NCBI RefSeq assembly: GCF_000620665.1
Contig: NZ_JIAU01000005.1
Location: forward strand, 106,001-170,000
Length of the DNA stretch: 64,000 nucleotides
Source of the DNA: Sphingomonas sp. URHD0057
Lineage (GTDB): Bacteria; Pseudomonadota; Alphaproteobacteria; Sphingomonadales; Sphingomonadaceae
Direction of reading: 5' to 3'
Numbering within the stretch: the first letter of the stretch is position 1; each line of letters begins with the position of its first letter. This document shows positions 45,621 to 53,315 of this stretch, one piece after another. A model generated the notes under the pieces. It searched no databases. It saw only the letters and a program-made list of their open reading frames with translations, and was not told where the DNA came from. Both the position numbers and the translations under genes were made by a program.

Positions 45621-47795
45621 TTAGATCGACCGCCGGTAGCCGTTCTGGCGAAGCTTTGCGTGTAATGAGCTGGCCTGGGGCTGCTTTCCAAGCCGCTGCA
45701 GGATTGCGGCATGTTCCGCCATCTCTACTGGCCGCTCCGCCGAGGCGGCCGGGACCGCCGACAGTGCATTTGCCCAAGCGGCAGAAGCGCCGGAATGATC
45801 GCCGAGACTGTGCCTGACGTCGCCCATCAAGCGATAGGCTTTGGCAAGCGCGTAGGAATCGGCGGCGGCATCATTGCCTTTGGCGGCCTTCGCGCTGACG
45901 ATTGCCTGCCCGGCGAGAGCGAGCGCGTCGCCGCTGCCCGATGCGAGCGCGAGCTGCGCCTGGGTCGCCGCGCAGTCGCTCTTCGCCATCCGCCACCGTT
46001 CAACATTCGGATCGCGGGCGAGCAATTGCTGAACCGCCGCGCAGGCCTTTGCGGTTTCGCCGGCGGCGTCGGCACGGCGATCGGCCGCCAGCAGGATTTC
46101 GGCATAGCTCAACCGCGCCTCCGCGCCATATTGCAGCGATTGGCGATTATCGGGCTCGCTCGAGGTGAGACGGTCGGCCTGGTCGATCGCGGCGCGCAGC
46201 TGGTCAAGCGCGGGCCCGTTGCGGCCGGCATAGCCATAAAGATTGCCGAGCGCGCGATGGGCCTGGATGAGCTTCTGCCGATATTCGACGTCGTCGCCGC
46301 TTGATGCCAGCAACCGCTGGAGAAGAGCGACGTGGCGCTCCCTGGTCGCGGTCGCCTCAGCGAGCTGACCCTCGGACATTTGCGCGTCCGCCAGCCAGGC
46401 GAGCGACTCGGCGACCGACTTTTGATAGTCGTTGTTGTGCGGGTCCGCGGTCGCGAGCGCGTCGATCGTGCGCAGGGCCTGGGCGAACTGACTTGCCGCC
46501 TCGCCGAAGCGGCGCTGCCCATAGAGCACGACACCGAGGTTCGCGTCAGCATATTGCTCTTCCATGCGCCATTTCATGTTGTTCGCGTCGAGGGCGACCA
46601 TCGACAGCGCCAGCCGTTTATATTCGCGCGCGGCCGTTTCCGCTCCGCGCTCGTCGCCTCGCCGAAGCGCAATGTCGCCGACCCAGAACACATTCTGCGC
46701 ATGATCGAACAGGCGTTGCGCGTCCCGGGGATTGCGGCGGATAGCTTCGGCGGTTCCTGCCATCGCCTGGCGATACAGGCGGCCCGCAGTGTCGAAGCTG
46801 CCGCGCTGATAGGAAACCTCGGCGGTAAGGCTGAGCGCGCGCGCGCGTTGCAACAGCGCCGCGTCGGAAAGGTCGGCGGCATTCTGCTTGCTGTAATAAG
46901 CGAGCACGCGCGATCCGACGCCGTCGAGGGCGTCGAGCCGCCCGATCGGCTCGAGCTTGTCGCGCAGGTCCCCGAGCATGAAGGCGACCAGGCCTTCGGC
47001 CTCGCGCCGTTGGTCGCGCGCGGCATCGCGGGCCTGAATCGCGGTCAACGCCAGCGTGCTCGTCACCGCCATCCCGGCGAGCGAGGCCGCGACGAGCCAC
47101 GCCATGCGCCGGTGCCGCCGGGTCGTCTCCCGCTGGACGAGTTCGTCGAGCCCAACACCGAGCATGCCGGCGACCAGCTTGAGGAAGCCGAGCCGCCGTC
47201 CATCCCCAGAATCGCGCAAGTCCGCGGCAAGCGGTTCGGCGCGCTTGCCAGTCGGCCGCCCGCGGCTGTCGTAGCGCTGGCGCAACGCGGGCGGGAAGCA
47301 CTCCTCATGCTCGCGCCCCGGAATGTCGACCGCGAACGGCTCGCCCGAAGCGATCGCGGCAAGGATGCAGCCGTCGGGCCGGGTGCGCTTGAACAGCTCG
47401 ATCTCGGCGTTCGTCCAATGCGACTTCGCAGCGTCCGGCGAACACAGCACGATCAGATATTGCGAGGAGGCAAGCGCGGCTTCGATCTCCTCGCCGAGAT
47501 CGTCTGCCGCCGCCAGCTCGTGCTCGTCGCGAAACACCGGCGTCAGCCGCTTTGGGATCACCCCATTCTCGGTCAGCTTCCCGGCGAGCCCGGGCGGGAC
47601 GCGGAATTCCTCCAGCTCGCGATGCAGCCAATCGGCTATCTCTTCGTCGCGATGGCTGTAGCTGAGGAAGGCGTAGTAACGGGCCTTGCGTCGGCGCAGG
47701 CGCGGCGTCCGCAGCCGCTTGCGCGGGGCGCGCGGAGGCCGCGCGGCTTCCACGCTTAGCGCATCGTTCGCCGGCACTCGGGCTAGTTCCGCCAT
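45621..47795 (-). CDS. TIR domain-transmembrane-TPR protein
   Basis: 724 residues. A TIR domain (about 40-150) starts YYAFLSYSHRDEEIADWL and keeps W127 and E131 (SHWTNAEIELF), the spacing of the catalytic Glu in NADase-type TIR domains. An Arg-rich stretch (226-230) precedes one membrane helix (about 232-253). The remaining 470 residues are Ala/Gln/Asp-rich helical pairs resembling TPR repeats. Positive-inside rules place TIR in the cytoplasm and the TPR part outside. Similar TIR-TM-repeat proteins occur widely in alphaproteobacteria; function is unproven. The first gene of the three-gene operon, it is divergent from ispG over 110 bases. Confidence 0.85.
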   Translation of the reverse strand: MAELARVPANDALSVEAARPPRAPRKRLRTPRLRRRKARYYAFLSYSHRDEEIADWLHRELEEFRVPPGLAGKLTENGVIPKRLTPVFRDEHELAAADDLGEEIEAALASSQYLIVLCSPDAAKSHWTNAEIELFKRTRPDGCILAAIASGEPFAVDIPGREHEECFPPALRQRYDSRGRPTGKRAEPLAADLRDSGDGRRLGFLKLVAGMLGVGLDELVQRETTRRHRRMAWLVAASLAGMAVTSTLALTAIQARDAARDQRREAEGLVAFMLGDLRDKLEPIGRLDALDGVGSRVLAYYSKQNAADLSDAALLQRARALSLTAEVSYQRGSFDTAGRLYRQAMAGTAEAIRRNPRDAQRLFDHAQNVFWVGDIALRRGDERGAETAAREYKRLALSMVALDANNMKWRMEEQYADANLGVVLYGQRRFGEAASQFAQALRTIDALATADPHNNDYQKSVAESLAWLADAQMSEGQLAEATATRERHVALLQRLLASSGDDVEYRQKLIQAHRALGNLYGYAGRNGPALDQLRAAIDQADRLTSSEPDNRQSLQYGAEARLSYAEILLAADRRADAAGETAKACAAVQQLLARDPNVERWRMAKSDCAATQAQLALASGSGDALALAGQAIVSAKAAKGNDAAADSYALAKAYRLMGDVRHSLGDHSGASAAWANALSAVPAASAERPVEMAEHAAILQRLGKQPQASSLHAKLRQNGYRRSI

Positions 47796-47905
47796 CGGGC
47801 CGCCCCCATGCTCCCCTTTAAGCCCGTTAACACAACGCGATAGGTTTGGGCGATATGTTTGGTCTCGGCTTTGCCGCCGCGGTCCCAGCGCCTATATGCG
47901 CGACC

Positions 47906-49036
47906 ATGTCATCCATTCGTCCCTGGCGCGATATCGAGCGGCGCAAGTCGCGGCAGATCATGGTCGGCGCGGTTCCCGTTGGCGGCGACGCGCCGATCAC
48001 CGTCCAGACCATGACCAATACGCCGACCGAGGACGCCGCCGCCACGATCGAGCAGATCCGTCGCTGCGAGGACGCGGGCGCCGACATCATCCGCGTCTCC
48101 TGCCCGACGGCGGAGAGCACCGCGGCGCTGAAGGAAATCGTCCGCGCGGCGAACGTGCCGATCGTCGCCGACATCCATTTCCACTACAAGCGCGCGCTCG
48201 AAGCGGCCGACGCCGGCGCCGCCTGCCTGAGGATCAACCCGGGCAACATCGGTTCCGAGGAGCGAGTCAGGGAAGTCATCGCCGCCGCGCGCGCCAATGG
48301 CTGCGCGATCCGCATCGGGGTCAATGCCGGCAGCCTCGAAAAGGACCTGCTCGAAAAGTACGGGGAGCCTTGCCCGGAGGCCTTGGTCGAAAGCGCGCTC
48401 GACCACATCCGGGTTCTCGAGGATCACGGCTTCCACAACTACAAGGTCGCGGTCAAAGCCAGCGACGTGTTCCTCGCGGTTGCCGCCTACCAGCAGCTCG
48501 CCGACCAGGTCGATTGCCCGCTCCATCTCGGCGTGACCGAGGCCGGCGGGCTGATTGGCGGCACGGTCAAGTCGTCGCTCGGCATCGGGTCGCTGCTGTG
48601 GGCCGGCATCGGCGATACCATCCGCGTCTCCCTGTCGGCCGAGCCCGAGGAAGAGGTCCGCGTCGGCTATGAGATCCTGAAGTCGCTCGGCATCCGCAGC
48701 CGCGGCGTGCGGGTCGTCTCCTGCCCGAGCTGCGCGCGTCAGGGCTTCGACGTCATTCGCACCGTCGAGGCGCTCGAGGAACGGCTGCAGCACATCAAGA
48801 CCCCGATGTCGCTCAGCGTGCTCGGCTGTGTCGTCAACGGCCCGGGCGAAGCGCGCGAGACCGACATCGGGATCACCGGCGGCGGCAACGGCACGCACAT
48901 GGTCTATCTGTCGGGCGTCACCGATCATCATGTACGCGACGCCGACATGATCGATCACATTGTGAAGCTGGTCGAAGCGAAAGCGGCCGAGCTCGAGGCC
49001 GCCGAGGCACAGCCGACGCTCACCGCCGCGGAATAG
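47906..49036 (+). CDS. ispG: (E)-4-hydroxy-3-methylbut-2-enyl-diphosphate synthase IspG
   Basis: Iron-sulphur enzyme of the MEP isoprenoid pathway. 376 residues from ATG 47906 ([21 protein letters not shown]); an upstream start is in frame but adds non-family residues. Shows [28 protein letters not shown], and the [4Fe-4S] Cys sites [11 protein letters not shown] and [10 protein letters not shown]. It is near but opposite to the TIR module, with no obvious functional tie. Confidence 0.96.
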   Translation: MSSIRPWRDIERRKSRQIMVGAVPVGGDAPITVQTMTNTPTEDAAATIEQIRRCEDAGADIIRVSCPTAESTAALKEIVRAANVPIVADIHFHYKRALEAADAGAACLRINPGNIGSEERVREVIAAARANGCAIRIGVNAGSLEKDLLEKYGEPCPEALVESALDHIRVLEDHGFHNYKVAVKASDVFLAVAAYQQLADQVDCPLHLGVTEAGGLIGGTVKSSLGIGSLLWAGIGDTIRVSLSAEPEEEVRVGYEILKSLGIRSRGVRVVSCPSCARQGFDVIRTVEALEERLQHIKTPMSLSVLGCVVNGPGEARETDIGITGGGNGTHMVYLSGVTDHHVRDADMIDHIVKLVEAKAAELEAAEAQPTLTAAE

Positions 49037-49074
49037 TTCAGCGTTTCTTTACCTAATCGGCGCAGCTTGCCGAT

Positions 49075-49191
49075 GTGACCAAGCTGCTGCTCATCGCCAC
49101 TTTGTTGGGCGCGCTCGCCGACCGCATCGCCGCGTCGCATTCCGCGCCGCCGTTGCTGATCGACTCGCCACACGCCGCCGCGGTTCGGTAG
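49075..49191 (+). CDS. Possible 38-residue peptide with signal-like N-terminus
   Basis: A GTG-started frame reading TKLLLIATLLGALADRIAAS and ending AAAVR. The first half is hydrophobic like a signal peptide or small membrane peptide. No ribosome-binding site is clear, and length is marginal. It fills most of the 200-base gap between ispG and the aspartic protease. Low confidence; may be non-coding leader. Confidence 0.25.
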   Translation: MTKLLLIATLLGALADRIAASHSAPPLLIDSPHAAAVR

Positions 49192-49236
49192 CGGTTTTAA
49201 CGATTTTGAACCCATCGCCACGGTAGGCCTTCTCGC

Positions 49237-49716
49237 ATGGGACGATTGTTTCTCTTCATCCTCGGCATCGGCGTCGCCATCGGTGCGTTCATGCCCAGCT
49301 CCGGGCCACGCAGCAGCGGCCATCCGCACCGCGTCTCGACACCGTCGGAGCCGCCCAAGGAGACGCGCCTGGAACGCAGCGAGAGCGGCCACTTTTTCAC
49401 TTATGCGAAGGTCGATGGCGAGCTCGTCCACTTCATCGTCGACACCGGCGCGGATGTGGTTGCGCTGACCACGGATGACGCCGAGCGGCTCGGCATCCCG
49501 GTCGATCCGTCCAAATTCTACGTCATCGGCGAAGGTGCTTCGGGTCCGGTGCGCGGCTTGCCGGTGACCATCGACAGCATCGAGGTCGACGGCAAGCTGG
49601 TCAACGACGTCGACGGCGTCATCCTCGCGGATTCCTCGATGTCGCTGCTCGGCCAATCCTATTTGTCGCGGATGGGCGAGGTGCAGATGCGCGGCGAATA
49701 TATGGTGCTGCGCTAG
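49237..49716 (+). CDS. Membrane-anchored retropepsin-like aspartic protease (clan AA, TIGR02281 type)
   Basis: 159 residues: an N-terminal hydrophobic anchor (about 3-19), a Pro/Ser linker, and one aspartic protease domain with the active-site DTGADVVAL (D69) and LGIPVDPSKF. Such proteins act as dimers in the periplasm; the natural substrate is unknown. It starts 45 bases after the possible small peptide and is followed by a DMT permease 15 bases later. Confidence 0.88.
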   Translation: MGRLFLFILGIGVAIGAFMPSSGPRSSGHPHRVSTPSEPPKETRLERSESGHFFTYAKVDGELVHFIVDTGADVVALTTDDAERLGIPVDPSKFYVIGEGASGPVRGLPVTIDSIEVDGKLVNDVDGVILADSSMSLLGQSYLSRMGEVQMRGEYMVLR

Positions 49717-49731
49717 CCTGAAGTCGTCACT

Positions 49732-50643
49732 ATGGCGCGGTCGATGAACCGCGTTCCCCAACATCCCGCTCAAGCCTTCGCGGTATCACTCGCGGCAGTC
49801 GGCGTGCTGTCGGTCATGGATGCGGTGATGAAGGCGCTGGTCATCGCCATCGGCATCTACGCGATCAGCATCTGGCGTTCGCTGGTGAATCTGACGGTTT
49901 CAGCCGCGCTATACTTTCCGGCGCGGCGACAGTGGCCGACCCGCAAGACGCTTCGGATTCACATCTGGCGCGGCGTGGTGGTGATGGTCATGGCGCTGCT
50001 GTTCTTCTGGGGCATCGGCCGCGTGCCGCTGGCCCAGGCGATCGCGCTGACCTTCATCGCGCCGCTGATTGCTTTGGTGCTGGCGGCGCTGACGCTGCAT
50101 GAGCGGATCGGGTCACGCTCGATCCTCGGCTCGGTGGTCGCGTTCGCGGGCGTGCTGGCCATTGTGTTCGGCCAGGCGCGCACCCAGCTCGGGCCGGAGG
50201 TGCTGCTCGGCAGCGCCGCGATCATCGGCTCGGCGCTGTGCTATGCCGTGAACATCGTGCTGATGCGGCACCAGGCGCTTGCCGCAAAGCCGCTCGAGAT
50301 CGGTTTCTTCCAGTCCCTGACGGTTGCAGCCCTATGGCTCGCCGCAGTGCCGCTGTTCGGCATGCCCGAATGGCCGCACGGGCATTGGCTGTGGATCGTG
50401 ATCGCCGGATTGATGTCGATCACCGGCGGGCTGCTGTTCTCCTGGGCCTATGCGCGCGCGCAGGCGAGCTATCTTGCGGTCACGGAATATAGCGCCTTCC
50501 TGTGGGCCTCGGTCCTCGGCTGGATCTACTTCCACGAGAAACTGTCGTCGTACACGCTGGCCGGCGCCGCGCTGATCATCGCCGGTTGCCTGCTCGCGAT
50601 TCGCGGCAAGCCCGCCGCCCCGCCGGAGATGGACTATACCTAA
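49732..50643 (+). CDS. EamA/DMT-family permease
   Basis: 303 residues and about ten membrane helices in two EamA repeats (around 15-140 and 155-290), including AQAIALTFIAPLIALVLAALTLHERIG and SYLAVTEYSAFLWASVLGWIYFHEKLS (shortened). Substrate unknown. Starts 15 bases after the protease gene, likely cotranscribed. The TAA overlaps the stop of the minus-strand DUF1345 gene (CTAA, 50640-50643). Confidence 0.86.
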   Translation: MARSMNRVPQHPAQAFAVSLAAVGVLSVMDAVMKALVIAIGIYAISIWRSLVNLTVSAALYFPARRQWPTRKTLRIHIWRGVVVMVMALLFFWGIGRVPLAQAIALTFIAPLIALVLAALTLHERIGSRSILGSVVAFAGVLAIVFGQARTQLGPEVLLGSAAIIGSALCYAVNIVLMRHQALAAKPLEIGFFQSLTVAALWLAAVPLFGMPEWPHGHWLWIVIAGLMSITGGLLFSWAYARAQASYLAVTEYSAFLWASVLGWIYFHEKLSSYTLAGAALIIAGCLLAIRGKPAAPPEMDYT

Positions 50644-51284
50644 CTGCTGCCGATCACGTTGATGGTGAAGGCGAGCACGCCGATGTTGAACACGAAGGCG
50701 CCGAAGGCGTGGAGGGTGACGAACTTGCGGATGTGCGGATCGCTGATGGTCACGTCGGAGGTCTGGAAGGTCATGCCGAGGGTGAAGGCGAAATAGATGA
50801 AGTCCCAATAGACAGGGTCTTCCTTGCCCGGAAAATTTAGCCCCGAACAGGTCGCGTGCGGACCATCGCGATATGCCATGTGCGCATAATGGAATGCGTA
50901 GACGAGGTTGCTGAACAGCCAGGCGAGGAACAAACTCGAAATGACGATCGCCTTGGTCAGGGGCTCCGGGCGGTTGACCATCGTCTCCGCTCCGATGGCG
51001 GCGAGCAAGACGGCCATCACAATCAACGTGATGACAATCAGCCCGGTGCGATTGGCGTCATTCTCTTTGGCATGCCGGTGCACGACCGCCGCTTGCTTCG
51101 TCCCCAGCACCGGCGCGCACAGGATCAGAAAGACTAGCGCGGCGATGTCGAAGCCGGTCATGAGACCGAGCGCGAGATTGCCCATTTGCCGCGAGGCGAT
51201 GGGCACTCCTGCCGCCATGATTCCGACGAACACAAGGAAGCGCCACGGCGCGATCTTATTGCCGATGGTGTGCGGTTTCGCCAT
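50640..51284 (-). CDS. DUF1345 membrane protein
   Basis: 214 residues with about five membrane helices (near 15-30, 42-60, 80-100, 112-130 and 190-210). The conserved core reads FHYAHMAYRD and DPVYWDFIYFAFTLGMTFQTSDV, the DUF1345 signature. Function is not known. It has no close partner, and is divergent from the SMR gene by 50 bases. Confidence 0.87.
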   Translation of the reverse strand: MAKPHTIGNKIAPWRFLVFVGIMAAGVPIASRQMGNLALGLMTGFDIAALVFLILCAPVLGTKQAAVVHRHAKENDANRTGLIVITLIVMAVLLAAIGAETMVNRPEPLTKAIVISSLFLAWLFSNLVYAFHYAHMAYRDGPHATCSGLNFPGKEDPVYWDFIYFAFTLGMTFQTSDVTISDPHIRKFVTLHAFGAFVFNIGVLAFTINVIGSS

Positions 51285-51334
51285 GAGTTCGGAGCGTAAC
51301 GAAAGGGCGCGCCGCGTCCAGTGAAAGGAAATCC

Positions 51335-51649
51335 ATGCCCTGGCTGTGGCTTGTCATCGGCGGTGTGTTCGAAGTCGGGTTCACGACCTCGCTGCGCTTC
51401 GTCGACGGGTTCAGGAACCTGCCGTGGACCCTCGCCTTCCTGGTCTCGGTCGCGATCAGCATGGCTTTGCTCGAGTTCGCGTCGCGGACGATCCCGATGG
51501 GAACCGCCTATGCCGTGTGGGGCGGCATCGGCGCGGTCGGCACGGTGATCGTCGGGATCCTCTGGTTCCACGAGCCGTCGAGCACCGTCCGCCTCCTCCT
51601 GATCCTCGCCATCGTCGCGGCGATCGCCGCGCTTCGCGCTACCGCCTGA
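51335..51649 (+). CDS. SMR-family small multidrug/guanidinium-type exporter
   Basis: 104 residues with four membrane helices. The essential Glu is in GGVFEVGFTT (E14), followed by the family's SVAISMALLEFASRTIPMGTAYAVWGGIGAVGT pattern (in parts) and a last helix. The W-G-G-x-G segment and FHEPSS match the SugE/Gdx subgroup, which exports guanidinium, but no guanidine riboswitch is visible in the 50-base gap. Its end overlaps the amidase gene by 11 bases. Confidence 0.9.
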   Translation: MPWLWLVIGGVFEVGFTTSLRFVDGFRNLPWTLAFLVSVAISMALLEFASRTIPMGTAYAVWGGIGAVGTVIVGILWFHEPSSTVRLLLILAIVAAIAALRATA

Positions 51650-53159
51650 TCGGCAGCAGCGCCGGCGCGATCTCGGGACTGTCGTCGATCGAGCGATAGA
51701 GTTTTGGCGTCGGCAACGGCCCGCGCGCCTGCTCGTAAGCGTAGCCGAGCGACAACAGCCGCGCCTCGCTCCACTTGGGCCCGATGAAACTGAGCCCGAC
51801 CGGCAATCCTTTGACGAGGCCCATCGGCACCGTCAGGTGCGGGTAACCGGCGACTGCGGCAAGCGATCCCGCGCCACCGCCCGTGCTCTGGTCGCCGTTC
51901 ACCGGGTCGATCAGCCACGCCGGCGGCATCGTCGGGCCGACCAGCGCAATGACATTGTACTGCTTCAGGAGATGGTCGATCCCGTTCGGGCCCGCGGCGC
52001 GGAAGCTCGCCTCGCGCGCTTTCTTGTAAGCGGGGTCGCTCAACCCCTTGGTCTTCTGCGCGTCCTCGAACGTGTCCTGGCCGAACAGCGGCATTTCAGC
52101 CTTCGCGTGCGCATTGTCGAAGGCGATCACGTCGGCGAGGCTGCGCACCGGGATCGGGGCCGGGCTGCCCTTGAGATAGGTCGCGAGATCGGCCTTGAGC
52201 TCGGTCAGCAGGACCTTGAGCTCGTCGCTGCCTTTCGACTGGTCGTCGAACTTCTTGATCTCGACCAGCGTCGCGCCGCGTTCGCGAAGCACCGCCAGCG
52301 CGGTCGCAAAAGCGGCGTCGGTGCCGAACCCCGAGGCGAAGCGCATGACGCCGATCCGCTTGCCCTTCAGCGAGCCGGCGTCGAGCAGCGCGGCATAATC
52401 GGTCTTGCGCTTGTCCGCCTCCACCGTCGCCGGATCGGCGGGGTCGCTGCCGGCAATCGCGGTCAGCAGCATCGCCGCTTCGCGCACGCTCGCGGCGATC
52501 GGCCCGGCGGTGTCCTGGCTGTGGCTGATCGGAACGATGTGGGTGCGGCTGACCAGGCCGACGGTCGGCTTCATCCCGACGATGCCGTTGAGCGCCGCGG
52601 GGCAGGTCACCGACCCATCGGTCTCGGTGCCGATGGCGATGCGCACTAGGCCAGCCGCGACCGCCGCGCCGCTGCCGCTCGAGCTGCCGCACGGATTGCG
52701 GTCGAGCGCCCACGGGTTGCGGGTTTGGCCGCCGACCGCGCTCCACCCGGAGATTGAATGGTTCGAGCGGATGTTCGCCCACTCGCTAAGGTTGGTTTTC
52801 CCGAGGATGATTGCGCCGGCCGCGCGAAGGCGCGCGACCAGCGGCGCGTCGCGGTTGGTGACGTTGGTCGAAAGCGCAAGGCTGCCGGCGGTCGTCGGAA
52901 GCGGCCCGGCGGCCTCGATATTGTCCTTGAGCAGGATGGGCTCGCCGGCGATCCCGCCGCGCGCGCCACGCGCGTCGATTCGCTGAGCCTGGGCCATCGC
53001 TGTCGAGTCGAGGGCGAGCACCGAGTGCAATTGCGGGTCGATCGCCTGGATGCGCGCGAGCGCGTTGGCGGTCCGTTGCCGCGCGCTGCCGTCAGGATAT
53101 TGCGCCGAGGCGCCCGTTGCGAAAAGCATCGCTAGGCTTGCTGCTGCACTTTTAATCAT
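51639..53159 (-). CDS. Secreted amidase (amidase signature family)
   Basis: 506 residues from ATG 53159 (MIKSAAASLAMLFATGASA, a signal peptide), preceded by AGGGGGTGAT. Ser-cisSer-Lys triad: Lys in ILLKDNIEA, cis-Ser in CGSSSGSGAAVAAG, nucleophile in GTETDGSVTCPA. The C-terminal domain is typical. Hydrolyses amides, peptides or esters in the periplasm; substrate unknown. A GTG nine bases upstream is the alternative start. Confidence 0.93.
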   Translation of the reverse strand: MIKSAAASLAMLFATGASAQYPDGSARQRTANALARIQAIDPQLHSVLALDSTAMAQAQRIDARGARGGIAGEPILLKDNIEAAGPLPTTAGSLALSTNVTNRDAPLVARLRAAGAIILGKTNLSEWANIRSNHSISGWSAVGGQTRNPWALDRNPCGSSSGSGAAVAAGLVRIAIGTETDGSVTCPAALNGIVGMKPTVGLVSRTHIVPISHSQDTAGPIAASVREAAMLLTAIAGSDPADPATVEADKRKTDYAALLDAGSLKGKRIGVMRFASGFGTDAAFATALAVLRERGATLVEIKKFDDQSKGSDELKVLLTELKADLATYLKGSPAPIPVRSLADVIAFDNAHAKAEMPLFGQDTFEDAQKTKGLSDPAYKKAREASFRAAGPNGIDHLLKQYNVIALVGPTMPPAWLIDPVNGDQSTGGGAGSLAAVAGYPHLTVPMGLVKGLPVGLSFIGPKWSEARLLSLGYAYEQARGPLPTPKLYRSIDDSPEIAPALLPIRR

Positions 53160-53315
53160 TGCGATCACCCCCTACCGAGCGGCGCAACAAAAGCCCCCCA
53201 AAGGGTTTGAGCGCAAGATGCAATATTCCATCCGTTGGTCGGTCTGGTCCGACGCTTGCTCGAACTTAAGCCCAATGTCAGCGCGCGTTCAGTCGCCGCG
53301 GTTAGCGCAGCCGTC

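Noticed and set aside
46332..47759. 475-codon plus-strand open frame opposite the TIR-TPR gene
   Set aside because: Antisense shadow; the minus-strand frame has a TIR domain and a natural start.
43303..47795. Recently acquired genomic island boundaries around the TIR operon
   Set aside because: No tRNA, integrase, direct-repeat ends or clear composition shift seen. Its accessory nature is inferred from gene type only.
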